A program made the translations under genes and the position numbers. From positions 4,092,001-4,156,000 of the forward strand of contig NZ_CP037864.1 of NCBI RefSeq assembly GCF_004353845.1: DNA of 64,000 bases, given 5' to 3'. The notes below the pieces were generated by a model that ran no database searches, was not told the DNA's origin, and saw only the letters and a program-made list of their open reading frames with translations. Within the stretch, counting starts at the first letter, position 1; each line of letters begins with the position of its first letter. This DNA is from Citrobacter arsenatis. Its GTDB lineage: Bacteria > Pseudomonadota > Gammaproteobacteria > Enterobacterales > Enterobacteriaceae. This document shows, piece by piece, positions 63,161 through 64,000 of the stretch.

Positions 63161-63444
63161 TGCCGGGCAGTATAGGGCGCTGTCCATAAAGAATTAATGG
63201 CAATCATCTTTGTCGACATTATTTCATCTTTCTGTTCTTTGCGAAGTAGCCAAAAAGACACAATTCATTGATTTTTATATGGTTTATTTTCATTAAAAAG
63301 TTATCACTATTGTTATATTATGATACTAAATTGAAACACTTAGCGGTTCCCTTTGTAGAGTCGGGGCCATACTGGTGGTCTTTATAGGCTAAGTGGTATC
63401 ATGGCTCTCCAGCCGCCTGGCGCATCAGCAAGAGTAGAGACATT

Positions 63445-64000
63445 ATGTCTGAGACTGGCAATGTCAGTTATCTGATTGAAAAAATAATAATATTTACGCC
63501 AGCGACGCAATGTCTGGCGCGGGTGGATCAACCCAATCAGCGGATAAAACTCAAACACTCGGCGTCATTATGTCTTTTATTACTTATTCAACATCGCGGA
63601 CAAGTGGTTTCACAAAACGAACTGCTGGAATTCGGCTGGGGTAAAAATCACCGTCAGGTGAGCTTCAATGCCTTTTATCAAAGCATTCTCTCTTTGCGTA
63701 AAAGCCTGCTACAGCTGGAGCTGGAACAACCGCTTATCACCACAATCCCCCGCAGAGGGCTGATCATTCAGGACGAGTTTGATATTCAGGTGATTGAAAC
63801 GCCGGAGGAGAGCGCTTCTTCTACCGTTGAACCTTTAGCACCGGATGCCGCCATCGAAGAACTGTTAGCTGGCACACCACGCCAACCATTGATAACCACT
63901 GCAGAAACGGTAATGCTGACCATTACCCTGATAATTTGCGTGCTTATATTGTATCCGTGGCAAACCAACGATAACTATTTCTCCGGCTATATCGCCGCAG
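63445..64000 (+). CDS. CadC/ToxR-like membrane regulator (partial, 3' end off the right edge)
   Basis: The frame opens with ATG at 63445 and stays open to the window end (185 codons). The N-terminus (about 1-110) is an OmpR/PhoB-type winged helix: RIKLKHSASLCLLLLIQHRGQVVSQNELLEFGWGKNHRQVSFNAFYQSILSLRKSL and LITTIPRRGLII, the wing typical of CadC. A linker of about 45 residues is followed by one transmembrane helix (TVMLTITLIICVLILYPW), then the start of a periplasmic domain. This layout fits one-component membrane regulators. Its targets are unknown; its position at the end of the adhesion island makes local control plausible. Confidence 0.82.
   Translation, partial: MSETGNVSYLIEKIIIFTPATQCLARVDQPNQRIKLKHSASLCLLLLIQHRGQVVSQNELLEFGWGKNHRQVSFNAFYQSILSLRKSLLQLELEQPLITTIPRRGLIIQDEFDIQVIETPEESASSTVEPLAPDAAIEELLAGTPRQPLITTAETVMLTITLIICVLILYPWQTNDNYFSGYIAA

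Larger units (their letters stand above)
62991..63444. other. Gap between the IprA-like and CadC-like genes
   Basis: A 454-base stretch with a strong minus-strand terminator hairpin (63049-63087), a possible small RNA, an A/T-rich block (63190-63340) and, before the CadC-like gene, inverted arms CACTTAGC (63337-63344) and GCTAAGTG (63388-63395), extended by TGATAC at 63321-63326 and GTATCA at 63396-63401. Confidence 0.55.

Overview
The window is chromosomal DNA from an enterobacterium close to Citrobacter, Salmonella and Escherichia. The hyc, hyp, fhlA, ygbA and sit proteins read like close orthologues of the E. coli and Salmonella ones, and the gene order fhlA - ygbA - sitABCD matches the left edge of Salmonella SPI-1. 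The SPI-1 secretion system itself is absent; other cargo follows sit. A Citrobacter-type genome is my best guess, but species cannot be fixed from sequence reading alone.

Layout. (1) 1-13.0 kb: conserved anaerobic hydrogen metabolism: hycA-G on the minus strand (formate hydrogenlyase; hycG runs off the left edge), hypABCDE on the plus strand (NiFe cofactor maturation), and fhlA. The hycA/hypA gap has two back-to-back sigma-54 promoters and a central FhlA-type site. (2) 13.0-14.0 kb: a two-domain Mop (molybdate-binding) protein and ygbA with an NsrR-type operator. (3) 14.0-22.1 kb: accessory metabolism: malic enzyme, DcuC-type C4-dicarboxylate carrier, RpiR regulator, fumarase/aspartase-superfamily lyase, small porin and periplasmic SGNH hydrolase. 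A 17-bp inverted repeat occurs in both divergent promoter regions. (4) 22.1-25.7 kb: sitABCD Mn/Fe importer with Fur and MntR boxes. (5) 25.8-28.3 kb: a cysteine hydrolase and a beta-lactamase-fold protein that has lost its catalytic motifs and carries a C-terminal DUF302 domain.

(6) 28.3-64.0 kb: a large cyclic-di-GMP adhesion island. A minus-strand operon encodes a Wsp-like chemosensory pathway (MCP, CheB, CheR-TPR, CheA-REC, CheY, an Hpt-REC-REC-GGDEF cyclase, CheW and a small second protein), preceded by a PdeF/YfgF-like membrane phosphodiesterase. Divergent from it is a plus-strand operon with a membrane GGDEF-EAL protein, two periplasmic solute-binding proteins, LapG protease and LapD receptor. 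A 3028-residue LapA/BapA-like adhesin with an N-terminal retention module and a LapG-type Thr-Ala-Ala-Gly site follows, divergent from its type I secretion genes (TolC, ABC, HlyD). An IprA/YaiV-like regulator, a possible small RNA and a CadC-like regulator (cut by the right edge) close the window.

The island reads as a nearly complete circuit: surface or ligand signals raise or lower c-di-GMP through the chemosensory cyclase, the GGDEF-EAL sensor and the phosphodiesterase; LapD binds c-di-GMP and sequesters LapG; the adhesin then stays anchored. A near-identical 19-bp sequence containing a palindrome sits in both divergent promoter regions of the island, about 16.5 kb apart, suggesting one regulator controls signalling and adhesin genes together. 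No tRNA, rRNA, CRISPR array, integrase or insertion sequence was seen.
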